Assembly: GCA_015852425.1 (NCBI GenBank)
Contig: JAAAIG010001083.1
Location: 1 to 10,954 of the forward strand
DNA length: 10,954 bases
Origin: Gryganskiella cystojenkinii
Lineage: Eukaryota; Mortierellomycota; Mortierellomycetes; Mortierellales; Mortierellaceae
Direction: 5' to 3'
Under the pieces are notes generated by a model. The model was not told the origin of the DNA, searched no databases, and saw only the letters and a list, made by a program, of their open reading frames with translations. Shown here piece after piece: positions 8,761-10,954 of the stretch (position 1 is the stretch's first letter; the number at the start of each line of letters is the position of its first letter). The position numbers and the translations under genes were made by a program.

Positions 8761-10890
8761 ATCTACTCTTTGTACATCTCTGAGAGACAGAGTGACCACA
8801 CCAAGGAGCCTGACTTCTGGAAAAGGAGTCAAAGCTTGCGCATGTAATGCCATCCGAAAGAGATGCTGATGCTGGTAACCAACTCAAAAGCCGAAAAGGG
8901 GGCTCCCTCCTTCCCAACAGGAGCAGGGACACCTCTCCAACAAACCGAGCTTGTTTTTTTCTTCTTTTTTCGATCGAATTCCCTCTCTCTCTCCTGGGTT
9001 CGCCCTGTCCCTGCGCAAAGCGATGCAAAGGGCAGACGCTGACAGTTGCAAAGATCCCCTAGAATCTATTTTTTTTTCTGCTTGCCAATGACCAAACGAA
9101 AACAAACAAACTGCGAAAAGGGGGTCGCAATTCGTCAACGACGGCGTAAAAAAGGTTACGCTCGAACCAGCTAACGAACGCGTGGTTCGTCCAGATGACC
9201 CCCTTCTTTCGCACATAATTCCTTTTCCATTATGGCCACCAGTTCTGGTTTTTTTGGGGGTTTGTCAGCCCGTCACAAACAACACGATAATAACGACGTT
9301 GACATCCTGTCAAAAGAATAAGGGGGGCATCAGCGCGTGTCATTTTTGTTTTCGATTTATCCTTTTTGTTCTCTCCTATGCTTCAAACCAAGAAAAGAAA
9401 ATAATAAGGCACGCGTTGGGTCGAGGATCTCTCTGCACGTTTAGACATTTTTGTTGTTTGTTGTTTGCTGTGTCAGCGGTCTCCTCCGCTATATTCTTGA
9501 ATGAATATACAAGATTGTCATTTTCAGTGTACCAATTGCTTGACCAAATGCTATCACGTATAAACGCGCGGGAGACAGCCCTTCGGTGCGCGTCTTGGTG
9601 ATTTTTCGCTCGGCCTTTCAATGGACCGAAATGGGGAATATTGAAAAGTTATTTTTACACTTCTTGAGAAATTTTTTCGAGAGAGACCAACGACATTTAT
9701 TTATGCGATATTTCACCAGATTCGTCCGTCAATCTACTTTGCCTTGTGAACAACGAACATACCGTGTACACAAGGCATCCAGGGGACTTGGAAAGGAGAC
9801 AAGTGGACCCGCTTGGAAGCTTCTCTTCTTGGGCGCAGAATGCATGTTTTCGGTCGATTTTGCTGCAGGGCGGGAATCGGCGCTATATTTTTTTTAGATT
9901 GTCGGTCTTGGAGGATAGTCGGCTTGTCTGAGTTGGAACCCTACATGTGATGGGCTACACTACAGCAAACATATTGATATTCGAACGATGGCTCCTTGGT
10001 CTCGACATGTCTGTGGCCATGGCTGTTGCTTTCCCCGCGAAGGCAAAAAAATGCGTTCCTCTACAGCCGTTGAGACAGCCAAGTCCGACCAGGCAGCGCT
10101 CGCCTTTAATTTATTTTTTGCATTCAAGGTCCTTACAGCTCGCCTCATAGCAGTGGACCAACGAAACAAAAAAATACCGTCGACAAAAGTTACCTTCCTT
10201 TTGGAATGAAATGGTTAAGGCACTGAGCAGTTCCCTTGCTCAGCCGCCGAGCAGGGCTTTCTTAACGACCACCGAGAATATGAACGTGTGCTGTTGCTGC
10301 TCTTAACACCAATAAACCTGCTTATTTTTATTGATCAGAAGAAAACGCATCAGCCTTTGTGACATTAAGCGTTGTTTGAGAGAGGTTCTTTTCTGAAGCC
10401 ATATTTTGAGTCCCTGACCCTGTCGGGACAAGCGTGGTTTGTATGTTTAATAGGCGTCGGAGGCGTCCCATGTGCTAGCTATGTGCTGGCGCCATCGATT
10501 CTTTGACACATCCACCGTTGAATTGTGCCAAGTAAAATAAAATTATTGTGCACTATTGTCCTCGATTCAGGCTTATACGTTTGAGTGGCCTCCTCCTTCA
10601 AGACGAATCTACTGGCACCCATTGTCCCATAACCCACAACCTCCTGCCCAAACAACCTTCTGTGCTCAGTGTGTCATCTATTATCCAAGACTCTTGAGTA
10701 TGAAGCACTGACCGCACCGATCCTCAGCATGACATTCGGCGTCATCAGTACTTGATATGCCTTGAGTATTTGCTCGTCCATACTCCTCCATGCTTTAGAT
10801 GATCTCACCCGGTGCTAATCCATGATAGAAGTCTACTGTGGTCATAATATTGTTCCTTGTTCTTGCCGTTCTTGCCTCAATCTCGCCTCC

Positions 10891-10903
10891 AAAAAGAATA
10901 AAA
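10891..10903 (-). terminator. RNA polymerase III oligo-T terminator of the tRNA gene
   Basis: On the minus strand TTTT (10903-10900) and then TTTTT (10895-10891) follow the tRNA 3' end by 6 nt and 14 nt. A run of four or more T is the standard Pol III stop. Confidence 0.85.
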
Positions 10904-10909
10904 GATTAA

Positions 10910-10954
10910 TTCCCAGTCCGGGGATCGAACCCGGGCCTTGTCGGTGAGAGCGAC
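10910..10954 (-). tRNA. tRNA-Glu (CTC), 3' part, cut by the window edge
   Basis: On the minus strand the sequence gives the anticodon arm GTCG-CTCTCAC-CGAC with U33, anticodon CTC (10948-10946) and A37; a 4-nt variable loop; the T arm CCGGG-TTCGATC-CCCGG; the 3' acceptor strand ACTGGGA; and discriminator A at 10910. CTC reads the GAG codon. The Pol III B box GGTTCGATCCC is at 10931-10921. The layout, including the short variable loop, matches eukaryotic cytosolic tRNA-Glu. CCA is not encoded, as expected for a nuclear gene. About 27 nt of the 5' part (5' acceptor strand, D arm, first base of the anticodon stem) lie beyond 10954; I predict the 5' strand reads TCCCAGT. Confidence 0.93.

Larger units (their letters stand above)
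8236..10909. other. Gene-poor intergenic region
   Basis: No reading frame here has a recognisable family, a plausible exon chain or codon use like the flippase gene; the longest (9182-9601, plus strand) gives a protein with no familiar features. The first 750 nt are T/C-rich on the plus strand. Present are the TTTG repeat, two copies of CGAAAAGGGGG (8892-8902 and 9114-9124), an 8-bp inverted repeat GCCTTGTG/CACAAGGC (9741-9748 and 9769-9776), a nested inverted repeat at 10214-10266, and short direct repeats ATGTGCT (10470 and 10481). A small unrecognised gene or ncRNA cannot be excluded. Confidence 0.55.

Noticed and set aside
8514..8783. An 89-codon hydrophobic plus-strand frame resembling a small membrane protein
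   Set aside because: The hydrophobicity comes from T-rich simple sequence, including the TTTG repeat; nothing else supports translation.
9162..9168. A TCGAACC heptamer suggesting a second minus-strand tRNA T arm
   Set aside because: The flanks do not form a T stem, and no acceptor or anticodon arm is found around it.
9182..9601. A 139-codon plus-strand open frame in the intergenic region
   Set aside because: The composition is erratic, with no domain, no codon bias like the flippase gene and no neighbouring exons; it is compatible with chance.
9741..9776. An 8-bp inverted repeat GCCTTGTG/CACAAGGC as a MITE end or terminator
   Set aside because: Perfect arms of this length with such a loop are expected several times by chance in 11 kb, and there is no target-site duplication or adjoining gene end.
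1..10954. Mobile elements, CRISPR arrays, rRNA genes or a multi-gene defence or secondary-metabolite system
   Set aside because: No transposase, reverse transcriptase, integrase or other system proteins, regular repeat-spacer pattern or rRNA sequence was recognised in any frame or strand.

Overview
The window comes from a filamentous or zygomycete-type fungal nuclear genome. The evidence is one multi-exon gene for a Dnf1/Dnf2-class P4-ATPase with short spliceosomal introns (four of 90-117 nt), CT-rich promoter sequence, frequent poly(A)/poly(T) runs, and a eukaryote-style tRNA-Glu with a Pol III oligo-T stop. An early-diverging lineage such as Mortierellomycota or Mucoromycota would fit, but that placement is an inference from overall feel, not from a diagnostic marker.

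Layout. Positions 1-365 are the 3' flank of the flippase gene. Positions 366-7820 (minus strand) hold the whole flippase coding region in six exons: 7820-7581, 6066-4969, 4878-4724, 4606-3711, 3613-2761 and 2661-366. I joined these by splice sites, reading frame and family alignment; together they give 1845 residues. Exon 1 is separated from the rest by a 1514-nt intron, far longer than the other four. Intron 5 uses a GC donor, and intron 3 is a stop-free multiple of three. Positions 7821 to about 8235 are the leader and promoter, CT-rich on the coding strand. From about 8236 to 10909 I find no supportable protein gene, only simple repeats, short inverted repeats and a few stress-element-like pentamers. 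Positions 10910-10954 (minus strand) are the 3' part of a tRNA-Glu(CTC) gene cut by the window edge.

How it works together: the one protein gene encodes a membrane pump that flips phospholipids from the outer to the inner leaflet, probably with a Cdc50/Lem3-type partner encoded elsewhere. The tRNA is an independent Pol III gene. I see no operon, mobile element, CRISPR array or novel multi-gene system. The points worth a second look concern the splicing architecture of the flippase gene and its long disordered C-terminal tail.
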